In this document: one piece after another, positions 25,773 to 35,214 of the stretch | Position numbering within the stretch: the stretch's first letter is position 1 | How the letters are laid out: every line of letters begins with the position of its first letter | Source: Oxobacter pfennigii | GTDB lineage: Bacteria > Bacillota > Clostridia > Clostridiales > Oxobacteraceae | Assembly (NCBI RefSeq): GCF_001317355.1 | Contig: NZ_LKET01000043.1 | Coordinates: forward strand, 1-64,000 | DNA: 64,000 nucleotides | Direction: 5' to 3' | The notes under the pieces: model-generated | Told to the model about the DNA's origin: nothing | Database searches by the model: none | What the model saw: the letters and a program-made list of their open reading frames with translations, nothing else | Program-made: the position numbers and the translations under genes

Positions 25773-26450
25773 ATGAAGAATATATCTTTATATCTGGTAT
25801 TCATAGAAGGCATGGCATCATTTTTATCTCCCTGTCTTCTGCCTTTGCTTCCCGTTTATATAGGGTATCTGTCAGGAGAAGCAACCATAGGCAGGCAGGA
25901 TAAAAGGGCCCTTATCATAAATTCCCTGTTTTTCAGCCTGGGGCTTACCCTTGTTTTTATCGCCATGGGAGCTACCGCCAGCGCTTTAGGCCAATTATTG
26001 AATGAATACAGATATGTGCTTATGAAAATTGCAGCAGTTGCAATAATTGTTTTCGGATTGTTCCACATGGGCATATTAAAGATAGGATTTTTATATAAGG
26101 AAAAGAGAATAAATGCAGTATTTAAAAAAAGCAGTATATTAAATTCCCTGCTGTTTGGAGCAGCCTTTGCCTTTGGATGGACCCCATGTATAGGGCCTAT
26201 TTTAAGCTCTGTATTGTTTATAGCAGGTACATCGGAAAGCGCAGCCTTCGGAGGATATTTGCTTACGATTTATTCCATGGGGCTTTCCATACCTTTTATC
26301 ATAACCGCAGCACTTATGGAATATATGGTTAAAAAGCTTAAACTTATTCAAAGATATAGCAGCATTATAAATACTGTAAGCGGCATTATTCTCATATTTT
26401 TAGGTATTGCACTATATACAGGATGGCTCAATAAGTTAACCCAATTTTAG
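25773..26450 (+). CDS. ccdA: CcdA-family thiol-disulfide transporter
   Basis: A 225-residue membrane protein of the CcdA/DsbD family with about six helices. It moves reducing equivalents from cytoplasmic thioredoxin outward. The two reactive cysteines are Cys 21 in FLSPCLLPLLP and Cys 139 in GWTPCIGP. GGAGGAATAC lies before ATG 25773. A TlpA-like thioredoxin follows 33 bases later, so CcdA probably reduces it. Confidence 0.93.
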   Translation: MKNISLYLVFIEGMASFLSPCLLPLLPVYIGYLSGEATIGRQDKRALIINSLFFSLGLTLVFIAMGATASALGQLLNEYRYVLMKIAAVAIIVFGLFHMGILKIGFLYKEKRINAVFKKSSILNSLLFGAAFAFGWTPCIGPILSSVLFIAGTSESAAFGGYLLTIYSMGLSIPFIITAALMEYMVKKLKLIQRYSSIINTVSGIILIFLGIALYTGWLNKLTQF

Positions 26451-26483
26451 CAAAGTAAGTCTTTACATAAAAAGGAGAAGTTT

Positions 26484-27056
26484 ATGAAAAGGATTATATT
26501 CATATTAATCTCAATCTCAATGATTTTGACATCCTGTACAGTTTTAGGGAAAAAGGATGATATGAAATCAGTTATTACATCCATAGAACAGGAAAATACA
26601 AATAAGGAAAGCACAGAAAACGGAGTAAACAAAGAGACTGGAATCACCCAGGGAAAACAAGCCCCTGATTTCACTTTATATGATATTGAAGGCAATGAAG
26701 TAAAGCTTTCTGATTACAGAGGAAAAAAAGTTCTGCTTAATTTTTTCGGAGTATGGTGCATATGGTGTACAAGGGAAATGCCGGGCTTTATGAAGGTTTA
26801 TAATGAATACAGGGATAAAAATATTGAGCTTTTGGTTGTGGATTACAATGACAGCTTAGATGTGGTTACAGAGTATCTTAAAGAAAACTCATTTGGCATA
26901 AAGCCTGTAATGGATACCGATGGCAAGGTAAGTCAATTATTTGCCATAAGGGGATTTCCCACCACATTTATAATAGATGAGGATGGAATAATAAAAAGAG
27001 TCCATGCAGGATACATGGAAGAAGATATGCTCAGAAGCATTATAAATGAATTATAA
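26484..27056 (+). CDS. TlpA/ResA-like thioredoxin lipoprotein
   Basis: An exported thioredoxin-fold reductase anchored as a lipoprotein. The signal peptide ends in the lipobox LTSC with Cys 18, and a charged linker follows to about residue 55. The active site is CIWC at residues 92-95 (GVWCIWCTREMPGF), where CPPC is more usual. GFPTTF supplies the cis-proline near 170. AAGGAGAAG precedes ATG 26484. It pairs with ccdA upstream. The start of the next gene lies 28 bases past its stop. Confidence 0.92.
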   Translation: MKRIIFILISISMILTSCTVLGKKDDMKSVITSIEQENTNKESTENGVNKETGITQGKQAPDFTLYDIEGNEVKLSDYRGKKVLLNFFGVWCIWCTREMPGFMKVYNEYRDKNIELLVVDYNDSLDVVTEYLKENSFGIKPVMDTDGKVSQLFAIRGFPTTFIIDEDGIIKRVHAGYMEEDMLRSIINEL

Positions 27057-27084
27057 ATCATACTGTTCATTCAATGGTGATAAT

Positions 27085-27831
27085 ATGGAAGCTAATATAA
27101 AAGAAAACGAGAGAATAGATGATCTGCAGCTTAAAGGTCTAAAAATTATACAAAATGTCGAAGGCTTCTGCTTTGGTGTCGACGCCGTGCTTCTATCCGA
27201 TTTTGCTGAAATAAAAAAGGGACAGCGGGTAATGGATTTGGGTACAGGTACCGGTATTGTCCCCATATTGATGGCTGGAAAAACAGAAGCCGGTGAAATA
27301 ATAGGCCTTGAAATACAAAGTGAAGTGGCTGAGATGGCTCAAAGGAGCATGCTCCTTAACCATATAGATCATAGGGTTAAGATATTTAACGAAGATATAA
27401 ACAATGCTCTGGATATATTCGGAAAGGAAAGCTTTGATGCCATAACAACAAACCCCCCCTATAAGCACGGAGGGTCGGGGATAGTCAATCCCGAGGATGC
27501 CAAGGCAATTTCAAGGCATGAAGTCAAGTGTACCTTAGAGGATGTCATTTCAGTTTCATCAAGGCTTTTAAAGAATAACGGAAGGTTTTTCATGGTGCAC
27601 AGGCCGGAGAGAATAGTGGATATTTTATTTTTAATGCGCCAATATAAGTTAGAGCCCAAAAGGGTTAGATTTGTCCATCCTTATCCCGGGAAAAGGCCCA
27701 ATCTGCTTTTGATTGAAGGTTTAAAATACGGCAAGGCGTTTTTGAAATTTATGGATCCTTTATATGTATATGATGGAAATGGAAGCTATACAAAAGAGAT
27801 AGATGAAATATATAGAAGAGGTGAGGCGTAA
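27085..27831 (+). CDS. tRNA1(Val) adenine-37 N6-methyltransferase-like protein (YabB/TrmN6)
   Basis: A SAM-dependent methyltransferase of 248 residues. The N-terminal QNVEGFCFGVDAVLLSDF and the SAM loop VMDLGTGTGIVPILMA precede TNPPYKHGG, the NPPY adenine-methylation motif. MVHRPERIVDIL and the late PNLLLIEG are typical of YabB. Its last base overlaps the rsmI start. The upstream yazA endonuclease found in B. subtilis is missing. GGTGATAAT precedes ATG 27085. Confidence 0.9.
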   Translation: MEANIKENERIDDLQLKGLKIIQNVEGFCFGVDAVLLSDFAEIKKGQRVMDLGTGTGIVPILMAGKTEAGEIIGLEIQSEVAEMAQRSMLLNHIDHRVKIFNEDINNALDIFGKESFDAITTNPPYKHGGSGIVNPEDAKAISRHEVKCTLEDVISVSSRLLKNNGRFFMVHRPERIVDILFLMRQYKLEPKRVRFVHPYPGKRPNLLLIEGLKYGKAFLKFMDPLYVYDGNGSYTKEIDEIYRRGEA

Positions 27832-28667
27832 TGGGAAAGCTTTACTTGTGCGGGACTCCCATAGGCAATTTAGAAGACCTGACCTTAAGGGTGATAAGGG
27901 TATTAAAAGAAGTTGACATAATAGCAGCTGAGGATACCAGACAGTCCATTAAGCTTCTGAATCATATTGAAACTAAAAAGACTATGATTAGCTATCATGA
28001 GCATAACAAAAAAGAAATGGGCCCCCTCTTAATTCAAAAGCTTAAGGAAGGTTTAAATATAGCTCTTGTCACCGATGCCGGTATGCCAGGTATATCAGAC
28101 CCGGGAGAAGATCTGGTCAGGCTGTGTATCCATGAAGGTATAGAGGTTGAAGCAATTCCAGGGCCGACGGCTTTGATAACGGCACTGGTACTTTCCGGAT
28201 TTTCTACAGGAAAATTTATTTTTGAGGGTTTTTTACCCAGGGAAAACAAAGGCAGGAAGGAAGTTTTGGAAACCCTGAAAGACGAAATCAGGACGGTAAT
28301 AATATATGAAGCGCCTCACAGGATAAAAAATACATTGAAGGATCTGCTTGAATGCCTTGGCAACAGAAAGGTAGCAATTTGCCGGGAGCTGACAAAAAAA
28401 TTTGAAGAGATATTAAGAGTCAGTCTTAAAGAAGCATTGCAAGTTTATGATAATAAGGAACCCCGAGGTGAATATGTAATTATAATTGAAGGAAAAGATA
28501 AAAAGGAACTCATTGAAGAACAGCAAAGACATTGGCAATCAATGAGCATTGAGGAGCACATTGATATTTACATAAAGAAAGGTTTTAATAAAAAGGATGC
28601 ATTGAAGATGGCTGCCAAGGATAGGGGAATTTCAAAAAGGGAACTGTATAAATATACTATAGAATAG
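27831..28667 (+). CDS. rsmI: 16S rRNA (cytidine-1402 2'-O)-methyltransferase
   Basis: RsmI methylates the 2'-OH of C1402 in 16S rRNA using SAM. Motifs are LYLCGTPIGNLEDLTLR at the start, AAEDTR, VTDAGMPGISDPG near residue 80 and AIPGPTALITALVLSGF near 110. Length (278) is normal. The TAATG overlap with the upstream gene implies coupled translation. Confidence 0.95.
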   Translation: MGKLYLCGTPIGNLEDLTLRVIRVLKEVDIIAAEDTRQSIKLLNHIETKKTMISYHEHNKKEMGPLLIQKLKEGLNIALVTDAGMPGISDPGEDLVRLCIHEGIEVEAIPGPTALITALVLSGFSTGKFIFEGFLPRENKGRKEVLETLKDEIRTVIIYEAPHRIKNTLKDLLECLGNRKVAICRELTKKFEEILRVSLKEALQVYDNKEPRGEYVIIIEGKDKKELIEEQQRHWQSMSIEEHIDIYIKKGFNKKDALKMAAKDRGISKRELYKYTIE

Positions 28668-28698
28668 AAAAATAGGTGACACTTAATGTGTCACCTAT
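28668..28698 (-). terminator. terminator of abrB
   Basis: ATAGGTGACAC and GTGTCACCTAT form a stem. On the minus strand a T-run follows (positions 28671-28668), so it fits abrB best, although the hairpin can also stop rsmI transcripts. Confidence 0.8.
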
Positions 28699-28702
28699 AA
28701 CT

Positions 28703-28951
28703 TTATATATCTTTGTCTTTTAATTCATCAAGGCATTTGCTGCATATATTTTTGCCTTTATACATAAGAACGTCCTTAGCTTGGCCACAAAATATGCAGG
28801 CTGGTTCATATTTCTTTAGGATAATCTGTTCACCGTCGACATATATCTCTAAAGCATCTTTTTCTGCGATATCCAGAGTTCTTCTCAATTCTATTGGAAT
28901 AACAACTCTGCCTAACTCATCCACTCTTCTAACTATACCTGTTGATTTCAT
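28703..28951 (-). CDS. abrB: transition-state regulator AbrB
   Basis: A SpoVT/AbrB swapped-hairpin DNA-binding protein of 82 residues. The N-terminal domain MKSTGIVRRVDELGRVVIPI and ELRRTLDIAEKDALEIYVD is nearly identical to AbrB. The C-terminal part replaces the Bacillus tail with two CxxC pairs (ACIFCGQAKDV and NICSKCLDEL), probably a zinc site. AbrB holds back stationary-phase and sporulation genes and is itself repressed by Spo0A. The gene is read away from the rsmI operon. A consensus-like promoter and a Spo0A-box-like site lie in its leader. Confidence 0.95.
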   Translation of the reverse strand: MKSTGIVRRVDELGRVVIPIELRRTLDIAEKDALEIYVDGEQIILKKYEPACIFCGQAKDVLMYKGKNICSKCLDELKDKDI

Positions 28952-28977
28952 AAATTTCTCCTCTCGATTTCTGCAAA

Positions 28978-28987
28978 TATCGACATA
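28978..28987 (-). promoter_or_regulatory. Spo0A-box-like site in the abrB leader
   Basis: On the minus strand this reads TATGTCGATA, which agrees with the 0A-box consensus TTTGTCGAA at seven of nine positions. It lies downstream of the abrB -10 box, the position at which Spo0A represses abrB in B. subtilis. The location is seen, the function is inferred. Confidence 0.45.
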
Positions 28988-28999
28988 TGTTATGTAAAA

Positions 29000-29028
29000 A
29001 TAGTAACAAAAATTCCAATATAAGTCAA
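29000..29028 (-). promoter_or_regulatory. sigma-A promoter of abrB
   Basis: On the minus strand TTGACT (29028-29023) and TACTAT (29005-29000) are 17 bases apart, giving a start near 28993. This leaves a leader of about 40 bases with GAGAGGAG as the ribosome binding site. Confidence 0.75.
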
Positions 29029-29744
29029 TATATTTTTTTTAAATTTTTCTATAAAAAATATTTTTTTGAAAAATTTCATAAAAATGTTTATTGAATATAT
29101 GGAATAAAAATAAGGAAATAGCAGTTAAAACAGCCTATATCAAAGCTCTCTGCCATTCAGTCCTATAAAAAAGAATTACCTTAAATAGTGTAAACCAAAA
29201 ATTAAAACATGTAAATATCTAAGCTTTACAATATTTGATAATACACATAATTTCGACAAAGGCGTTATTTTTAAAAGTCATAAAAAATACTGTTTGATTA
29301 GCGCTCTGTGAATGTCTGCATAAATACTCAGCCAATCCTTACATTTGTAATACGACATGATTTTCTTATTTAGCGGCATAGAATATGTAAATTTATTTAA
29401 AAAATGAAATAAAATTCTTTATTATTTAGTTTTTGTACACAGTATGACAAAAGCTTTATTGAACAGGTATATATTTGATCTTTTAAGGGTTTACGGTTAA
29501 TATGTAAATAATTAGTTTTATATTATATTATTAGCGATGTTGTATATTTTACGGATACAATATTAACTTCTTATTATGCTTTTTACTGAATAGTAACTTT
29601 TATACCGCGTTATATACACTGGCTTTTTTTAGCAAAATATTGTATAATATAAGTCACGTTGTAAAATTAGGTAAAATTATATCTGAAATTTGAAGTTTAT
29701 ACAATAAGTTAACATATGATAAGACAGACGAAAGGAAGAAAAAA
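29029..29744. other. AT-rich intergenic region upstream of abrB and an HD-GYP gene
   Basis: About 715 bases with no supported gene and very high A+T, including T-runs near 29031-29075. TTCGACAAA at 29252-29260 is the exact inverse complement of the Spo0A box TTTGTCGAA. TATAAT near 29643 could be a -10 box for the HD-GYP gene at 29745. Confidence 0.5.
29252..29260 (-). promoter_or_regulatory. perfect Spo0A box
   Basis: TTCGACAAA on the plus strand reads TTTGTCGAA on the minus strand, a full consensus match. It is about 225 bases upstream of the abrB promoter and 490 bases upstream of the HD-GYP gene, so its target is unclear. A single nine-base match could be chance. Confidence 0.4.
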
Positions 29745-30842
29745 ATGCGACTCGTGCCTGTTAATTGTATAAAGGAAAACAGCATCCTTGCAAAAACCAT
29801 ATATGATAGAGATGGCAGAGTACTGCTGGCCAAAGGGTATAAGCTCAATAAAGATATGATTAAGAGGGTTGAATTAATTGGTATACAGTCTTTATATGTA
29901 AATGACAGTTACAGTGATTCGGAAATTGAAGATATCATAAAGCCTGAACTCCGTCAAAAAGCCATAAAAACCATAAAGGGCGGTTTCGAATTTTTATCAA
30001 AAAATAAGAATGCCACATACAAGGAAAGAAATGCCAAGAATAGAGATAAAATAATAAACTCTATTTCAAAGGTAGCCAATGAAATATTAGATGAGCTTTT
30101 AGAGCAAAAGGATTTGCTTATCAATCTTGTGGATATAAAGAGTATGGATAATTATACATATGAACATTGCATAAATGTTACTATTCTGTCTGTAATCATA
30201 GGAATTGAACTTAAATTTGACAGAAGCAGGCTTTTAGATTTGGCAATAGGAGCAATGCTTCATGATATAGGAAAAGTTTTTATGCCGGTTGACATATTAC
30301 TTAAAAACGGGAGCCTGACTGACAGCGAATATTCCATTGTAAAGCTTCATCCCGTTGATGGTTATGATTATGTAAGAGATAATTTCGATATCAGCATGCT
30401 CTCAAGGAATATAATACTCCACCATCATGAAAAGGTGGATGGAACGGGATATCCTGACGGTTTAAAAGGAGAGAGCCTTCATGAATTTGCGAAGGTTGCG
30501 GCAATAGCAGATGTATACGATGCCTTGACCTCGGACAGGCCATACAGAAGAGCCATGTCGCCTAATGAAGCCATTGAATATCTTATGGGGGCGGCGGATA
30601 GGCACTTTGACTATAAAATTGTCAGCGCTTTCGTTAAAAAGATAGTGCCATATCCTATAGGAACTCTTGTAAGGCTCAGCAACGGCGACATTGGCGTGGT
30701 TGAGGAAATCTTTTCAAACATGCCTTTGAGACCCAAAATAAAAGTTGTAAAACAGTCCGTTACTTCATTTGATAAGAAGTATGTTGATTTAAGAAAAGAG
30801 TATAGCGTCGTTATAGAAGGCATACAATACGAAACTCCTTGA
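29745..30842 (+). CDS. HD-GYP domain protein, probable c-di-GMP phosphodiesterase
   Basis: A 365-residue paralogue of the protein at 535. It has the same two-part layout, with an N-terminal domain MRLVPVNCIKENSILAKTIY and an HD-GYP domain carrying MLHDIGK at 171-177, HHHEKVDGTGYP near 226-237 and the intact motif DVYDALTSDRPYR. All metal-binding positions known for active HD-GYP enzymes appear present, so hydrolysis of c-di-GMP is likely. GAAAGGAAG lies before ATG 29745. Unlike the gene at 535, no riboswitch precedes it. It stands at the abrB end of the inserted block. Confidence 0.92.
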   Translation: MRLVPVNCIKENSILAKTIYDRDGRVLLAKGYKLNKDMIKRVELIGIQSLYVNDSYSDSEIEDIIKPELRQKAIKTIKGGFEFLSKNKNATYKERNAKNRDKIINSISKVANEILDELLEQKDLLINLVDIKSMDNYTYEHCINVTILSVIIGIELKFDRSRLLDLAIGAMLHDIGKVFMPVDILLKNGSLTDSEYSIVKLHPVDGYDYVRDNFDISMLSRNIILHHHEKVDGTGYPDGLKGESLHEFAKVAAIADVYDALTSDRPYRRAMSPNEAIEYLMGAADRHFDYKIVSAFVKKIVPYPIGTLVRLSNGDIGVVEEIFSNMPLRPKIKVVKQSVTSFDKKYVDLRKEYSVVIEGIQYETP

Positions 30843-30888
30843 ATGACATATTATTTTCTTTTAAAACTGCAAGCTGACCGTTTTGTAT

Positions 30889-31401
30889 TTAATAGGTCCG
30901 GGAACTGGAGACGCTGTCCTTCATACCTATAGTAATACCTTTTATTTTATCAGAGTCAGTATCAATTATTATATAGGCATTTCCTTTCCAATACCCAGGA
31001 TACCCTGGTTTTTCTCTTTTAAAGCCATGCTTGTGGATATTGTTCAAAACTTTCTTAAAATCTTCATCAATTGTGATATCAAACAGTGTATATTCTGGGC
31101 TGGAAATACTGATTTCAGATACTTTATGATAAAAATCCGTATCCTCATCGTTCAATAAAGTTAACCTAAGGCCTTTGCTTGGATAGGATAATATATAGCC
31201 TCCAAATCCCTGGATGTATTCATCTTCTTCTCCTATTAAGTTTCTTACTTTGCTGGCTGGCATCATTAATTTAATGCCATTTGCATGGATTTTTGGATTC
31301 ACCTGCCAAACTAAAATATATTGACCATATCTGCAGCAAATAAAAATCCCCAATGATACAATCATTAATGACAAGATAGGCTTAAGTTTCTTTTTATACA
31401 A
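30889..31401 (-). CDS. hypothetical membrane-anchored protein
   Basis: A 170-residue protein with an N-terminal membrane helix (ILSLMIVSLGIFICCRYGQYIL) that likely serves as a signal anchor. The rest, from about residue 38, is a soluble domain with alternating strands and helices (GIKLMMPASKVRNLIGEEDEY, then FKKVLNNIHKHGF). TTG 31401 is in frame with AAGGG upstream. I do not recognise the family. It faces the HD-GYP gene tail to tail. Confidence 0.7.
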   Translation of the reverse strand: MYKKKLKPILSLMIVSLGIFICCRYGQYILVWQVNPKIHANGIKLMMPASKVRNLIGEEDEYIQGFGGYILSYPSKGLRLTLLNDEDTDFYHKVSEISISSPEYTLFDITIDEDFKKVLNNIHKHGFKREKPGYPGYWKGNAYIIIDTDSDKIKGITIGMKDSVSSSRTY

Positions 31402-31519
31402 AGCTTCATACCCTTAAGAATAAAATTTTATAATAAAGACGCAGCCTTGCAATAAAGGTTCCGGTAAATTATCGCTATGAATTTTTTATGAGAAAGTATG
31501 GTTTTTCATAACTGCGAAC

Positions 31520-32641
31520 CTATAGATTGTTTTGAATTTTAAAATACTCATGGAAGTGTTCAAGGGCTTCCGGCATATTATATCTGCCAAAGCCTATCCT
31601 GAAGTTTCTGCTGTTTGAATCATAATATGTACCCGGTAAAAGCAGCACGCCGCTTTTTTCAACCAGATCTATACAGAATTTTTCTATATCCACACCTGTT
31701 TTGATGCCGGGAAAACCTATAGAACCGGCTTTTGGCCTGACCCAGGTAAAAAAATCACTATACCTTTCAAAAAATGCATCCAGCAATGTAAGATTTCTTA
31801 TAACTATAGCTTTGTTCCGCTCTATTATTTTTTCCTTGTTCTTAAGTGCGATAATGGATAAAAATTCGCTGGGAGCGCTGTTGCATATGGTGGTATAGTC
31901 TTTAAAGGCAGCCATATTATTGTAGCTCTCTTTATTTTTTGTCGCAATCCATCCGATTCTCAGTCCCGGAAGCCCGAAAGTTTTGGACATAACCCCCAAA
32001 GATACTGCGTTATCATATATGTCACAGGCAGCAGGAATCCTGTCTTTTTCATCGTATTCCAAATATCTGTATACTTCATCGGAAAAAAGAAATATATTGT
32101 GATGTTTTGCTATATTTGTAATTTCATATAATTTTTCTTTGCTCATAAGGTAGCCTGTAGGATTGTGGGGGCAATTAATAATTATAGCCTTTGTATTTTC
32201 TTTTATGTTTTCCTTCAAAAATCCTATATCAAGCTCCCAGTTATTTTCTTCCTTTACCTCCCATTTTGTTATTTCACATCCTATTGAATGGGCTATTTCA
32301 AAAAGGGACTGATAGCAGGGATAGTGTACTATAATATGATCCTTATATTTCAAGACAGCGTTCATGAAAGTAAAAATTGCTTCTTCGGCACCTGAATGGA
32401 CGAGTATTTCTGAAGCTGAGGTCTTTTCATAAAACCTGGAAATCTCTTCCTTAAGAACAGGATTACCCTGGGACTCTGTATAACCCAGCCAGTGATTTTT
32501 AAATTCATCTTCGGATCCTTTCTCTAAAGATAGAAGCTCGCCTATAGACATGGACTCACAGTCTGAAGTGCATAATAAAAAGGATGTATTGAATTCGTAA
32601 TTAGCGAAGTATCTTTCCAGCTTGAAGGGAGCTATTTTCAT
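31520..32641 (-). CDS. PLP-dependent class I/II aminotransferase
   Basis: A fold-type I aminotransferase of 373 residues. Motifs are NCPHNPTGYLMS near residue 170, LFSDEVYRYLEY near 200 and the PLP lysine in SLGVMSKTFGLPGLRIGWIA near 234, followed by RIGFGRYNMPEAL near the end. The amino acid substrate is not visible. Upstream it is separated from the UPF0210 gene by 74 bases on the same strand, so transcription may continue through. Capreomycidine synthase-like and generic aminotransferases share this layout. Confidence 0.88.
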   Translation of the reverse strand: MKIAPFKLERYFANYEFNTSFLLCTSDCESMSIGELLSLEKGSEDEFKNHWLGYTESQGNPVLKEEISRFYEKTSASEILVHSGAEEAIFTFMNAVLKYKDHIIVHYPCYQSLFEIAHSIGCEITKWEVKEENNWELDIGFLKENIKENTKAIIINCPHNPTGYLMSKEKLYEITNIAKHHNIFLFSDEVYRYLEYDEKDRIPAACDIYDNAVSLGVMSKTFGLPGLRIGWIATKNKESYNNMAAFKDYTTICNSAPSEFLSIIALKNKEKIIERNKAIVIRNLTLLDAFFERYSDFFTWVRPKAGSIGFPGIKTGVDIEKFCIDLVEKSGVLLLPGTYYDSNSRNFRIGFGRYNMPEALEHFHEYFKIQNNL

Positions 32642-32715
32642 GATTTTATCCTTCCTTTCATTAAAATATAAGCAGAGGTATATTTTGTCACCTCTGCTAT
32701 CATGCTCATTTATAT

Positions 32716-34074
32716 TTAATTTCTGAGGCTGTGTATCGGTGCGGGTATTCTCCCGCCTCTATTGATGAATTTTTCGCTTGAAAATTTATTTACTGCCATA
32801 ATAGGCGCTCTGCCTAATAATCCGCCGAATTCAACACTATCCCCCACGTCCTTGCCAGGGGCAGGGATAATGCGTACAGCCGTGGTTTTGTTATTTATAA
32901 CTCCAATGGCAGCTTCATCGGCAATGATACCTGCTATGGTTTCCGCACTGGTGCTTCCAGGAACGGCTATCATATCCAATCCAACGGAACATACACAGGT
33001 CATGGCTTCCAGCTTTTCAATGGATAAAGCCCCTTTTTCAACGGCATCAATCATACCTGCATCTTCACTGACGGGAATAAATGCTCCGCTTAATCCTCCC
33101 ACGTGAGATGATGCCATGGTGCCGCCTTTTTTAACCGCATCGTTTAAAAGAGCCAGCGCAGCAGTAGTTCCTGGTGCTCCGCAGCTTTCCAAACCCATCT
33201 CTTCCAGTATATGTGCAACGCTGTCACCGACGGCTGGAGTGGGGGCTAAGGATAAATCCACGATTCCGAAGGGCACATTAAGCCTCTTGGAAGCTTCTTG
33301 TGCAACTAACTGCCCGATCCTTGTTATTTTAAAGGCTGTCCTTTTGATGATTTCGGCTACCGTATCAAAATCCGCATCCTTAAGGGTTTCCAAGGCAGCC
33401 TTTACAGTTCCGGGGCCGCTTACTCCCACATTTATTACACAGTCCGGTTCACCGACGCCATGGAAGGCGCCTGCCATAAAGGGATTGTCTTCAGGGGCGT
33501 TTGCAAATACAACCAGCTTTGCGCAGCCTAAGCCGTCCCTGTCGGCTGTGAGGTTTGCCGCTTCCTTTATTATCTGTCCCATGAGCTTGACGGCATTCAT
33601 ATTTATTCCTGTTTTCGTGGTGGCTACATTAACGGAGGCACATACTCTTTCAGTTATATTCAAAGCCTCGGGTATGGACATTATGAGCTTCCTATCTCCG
33701 TTGGTATATCCTTTATGGACCAGGGCTGAAAATCCGCCTATAAAATTCACCCCTACAGTTTTAGCAGCATTATCAAGGGTCTGAGCAAATTTTACATAAG
33801 TTTCTTCATTACTTGCCTCGGCAACCAAAGAAATGGGAGTGACGGATATTCTTTTGTTTATTATAGGAATTCCATACTCGGATTCTATATCCTCGCCCAC
33901 TTTAACAAGCTTTTCGGCATATCGGGTTATCTTATCATATATTTTAGAACGGGCTGTATTACCATCGGAATGACAGCAATCCAAGAGGGATATGCCCATG
34001 GTTATGGTGCGGATATCCAGCTTCTGCTTATCGATCATGCTGATGGTTTCCATTATCTCTGTGGTGTTTATCAA
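32716..34074 (-). CDS. UPF0210 (PFL family) protein
   Basis: A 452-residue member of UPF0210, a family of unknown function that is structurally related to the glycyl radical enzyme barrel but lacks the radical loop. The typical start is [17 protein letters not shown], and Gly-rich runs follow, such as [15 protein letters not shown] and [19 protein letters not shown]. The ACT-domain partner lies 12 bases upstream. In other genomes the two are also neighbours. The role cannot be given. Confidence 0.9.
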   Translation of the reverse strand: MINTTEIMETISMIDKQKLDIRTITMGISLLDCCHSDGNTARSKIYDKITRYAEKLVKVGEDIESEYGIPIINKRISVTPISLVAEASNEETYVKFAQTLDNAAKTVGVNFIGGFSALVHKGYTNGDRKLIMSIPEALNITERVCASVNVATTKTGINMNAVKLMGQIIKEAANLTADRDGLGCAKLVVFANAPEDNPFMAGAFHGVGEPDCVINVGVSGPGTVKAALETLKDADFDTVAEIIKRTAFKITRIGQLVAQEASKRLNVPFGIVDLSLAPTPAVGDSVAHILEEMGLESCGAPGTTAALALLNDAVKKGGTMASSHVGGLSGAFIPVSEDAGMIDAVEKGALSIEKLEAMTCVCSVGLDMIAVPGSTSAETIAGIIADEAAIGVINNKTTAVRIIPAPGKDVGDSVEFGGLLGRAPIMAVNKFSSEKFINRGGRIPAPIHSLRN

Positions 34075-34086
34075 AATTTTTACCTC

Positions 34087-34365
34087 CTAAATGCGGTGCA
34101 TGGAATTGAAAGTGTCTTCTCTTTGAATTCTTATAGAAATTCCCAAGTTTTCGCCTACTGAGTTCAGGCTGTCCTTAAGTTCTGTAAAAGATATATCCAT
34201 TTTTGATAAGTCTACGAGCATAATCATTGTAAATATGTCTTGCATAACTGTCTGAGTAATGTCTAAAATATTGACATTTTTTGCTGCCAGCAGGGTGCTT
34301 ACCCCTGCAATTATACCAACTTTATCATTTCCTATAACGGTTATTATGCCTCTCATTTTATCCAC
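34087..34365 (-). CDS. ACT-domain protein UPF0237
   Basis: A 92-residue ACT domain protein. The start MRGIITVIGNDKVGIIAGVS and the middle NVNILDITQTVMQDIFTMIMLVDL are the family pattern. ACT domains bind small molecules such as amino acids. It is the first gene of the operon with the UPF0210 protein and may regulate it. GGAGTGGATAAA lies before the ATG start. Confidence 0.92.
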   Translation of the reverse strand: MDKMRGIITVIGNDKVGIIAGVSTLLAAKNVNILDITQTVMQDIFTMIMLVDLSKMDISFTELKDSLNSVGENLGISIRIQREDTFNSMHRI

Positions 34366-34653
34366 TCCTTGAGATTAGTTGTAATTATATTATCACTAAC
34401 TGGCGGTTATGCCAATATTACATTATATTGTTTTAATATTCTATATATATTATTGATTAATTTATGTAGTTTGTTTTGAATTTCCGGTAGACAAGAAAGG
34501 ATATATGCTGTATATTATTGTCATAATATATCATATCAGGAAATAATGATTATATTTGGTTCGATGAAATAATTTTGCTTAGGTTATGGTCATGTATATA
34601 TTTCATGAACATAAATTAAATTCATTATTTCATTATGAGGGAGCGTGATTTAG

Positions 34654-35046
34654 ATGATAAGATGGAAGGACGAATACAGCATTGGTGTAGCCCGTATTGA
34701 TGAGCAGCACAAGAAACTTTTTGAAATAGCAGACAGAGCTTTTGAACTTATGAAGAACCAATTCTATACCGATAAATTTGATAAAATTGTTGAGATATTG
34801 GAAGAGCTTAAGGATTATACGGTTTTCCACTTCAAGTTCGAAGAAGAATTTATGCAATCCAGAGGATATAAAAAGTTCCTGTCCCATAAAGTAGAGCATA
34901 CCGATTTTTTAGAGAAGGTAAACAGCATAGATTTAAACACTATTGATAACGACCAGGATAAATACATAATGGATATATTGAACTTTGTGGTGGATTGGAT
35001 AGACAAGCATATCTTAGAAAAAGACAAGCTTATTATGGAAGAATAA
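34654..35046 (+). CDS. bacteriohemerythrin
   Basis: A 130-residue four-helix hemerythrin. All iron ligands are present: His 19, His 59, Glu 63, His 78, His 82, His 119 and Asp 124. It binds oxygen at a non-heme di-iron site and probably helps an anaerobe sense or store oxygen. GAGGGAGCGTG lies upstream of ATG 34654. The gene appears to be transcribed alone. Confidence 0.95.
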   Translation: MIRWKDEYSIGVARIDEQHKKLFEIADRAFELMKNQFYTDKFDKIVEILEELKDYTVFHFKFEEEFMQSRGYKKFLSHKVEHTDFLEKVNSIDLNTIDNDQDKYIMDILNFVVDWIDKHILEKDKLIMEE

Positions 35047-35061
35047 TAAAAACTCACCTGC

Positions 35062-35084
35062 TATAGCAATCAAGGATTGCTAGC
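35062..35084. repeat. 23-bp palindromic repeat, copy 1
   Basis: The segment contains AGCAATCAAGGATTGCT, a palindrome with AGCAATC and GATTGCT arms. The whole 23-base segment recurs exactly, in inverted orientation, at 58986-59008. It lies 16 bases after the hemerythrin stop. Confidence 0.7.
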
Positions 35085-35170
35085 GGGGAACCTTGTTGCT
35101 GCACAATAAGAATATATACCAGTCCATAGATTACCGGCGGTATTAAGGAACATTGTTCTTCGTAATAAAA

Positions 35171-35214
35171 AAGAGTATTGTAAAGCCTTAAAAGCTTTCA
35201 ATACTCTCTTTTTA
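35171..35214. terminator. bidirectional terminator
   Basis: GAGTATTG.AAAGC (35173-35186) and GCTTTCAATACTC (35194-35206) form a long stem flanked by A- and T-runs. It serves the hemerythrin transcript and the minus-strand gene that ends at 35212. Confidence 0.85.

Noticed and set aside
32762-33784. Two long plus-strand frames of 114 and 222 codons
   Set aside because: They are antisense to the well-supported UPF0210 gene.
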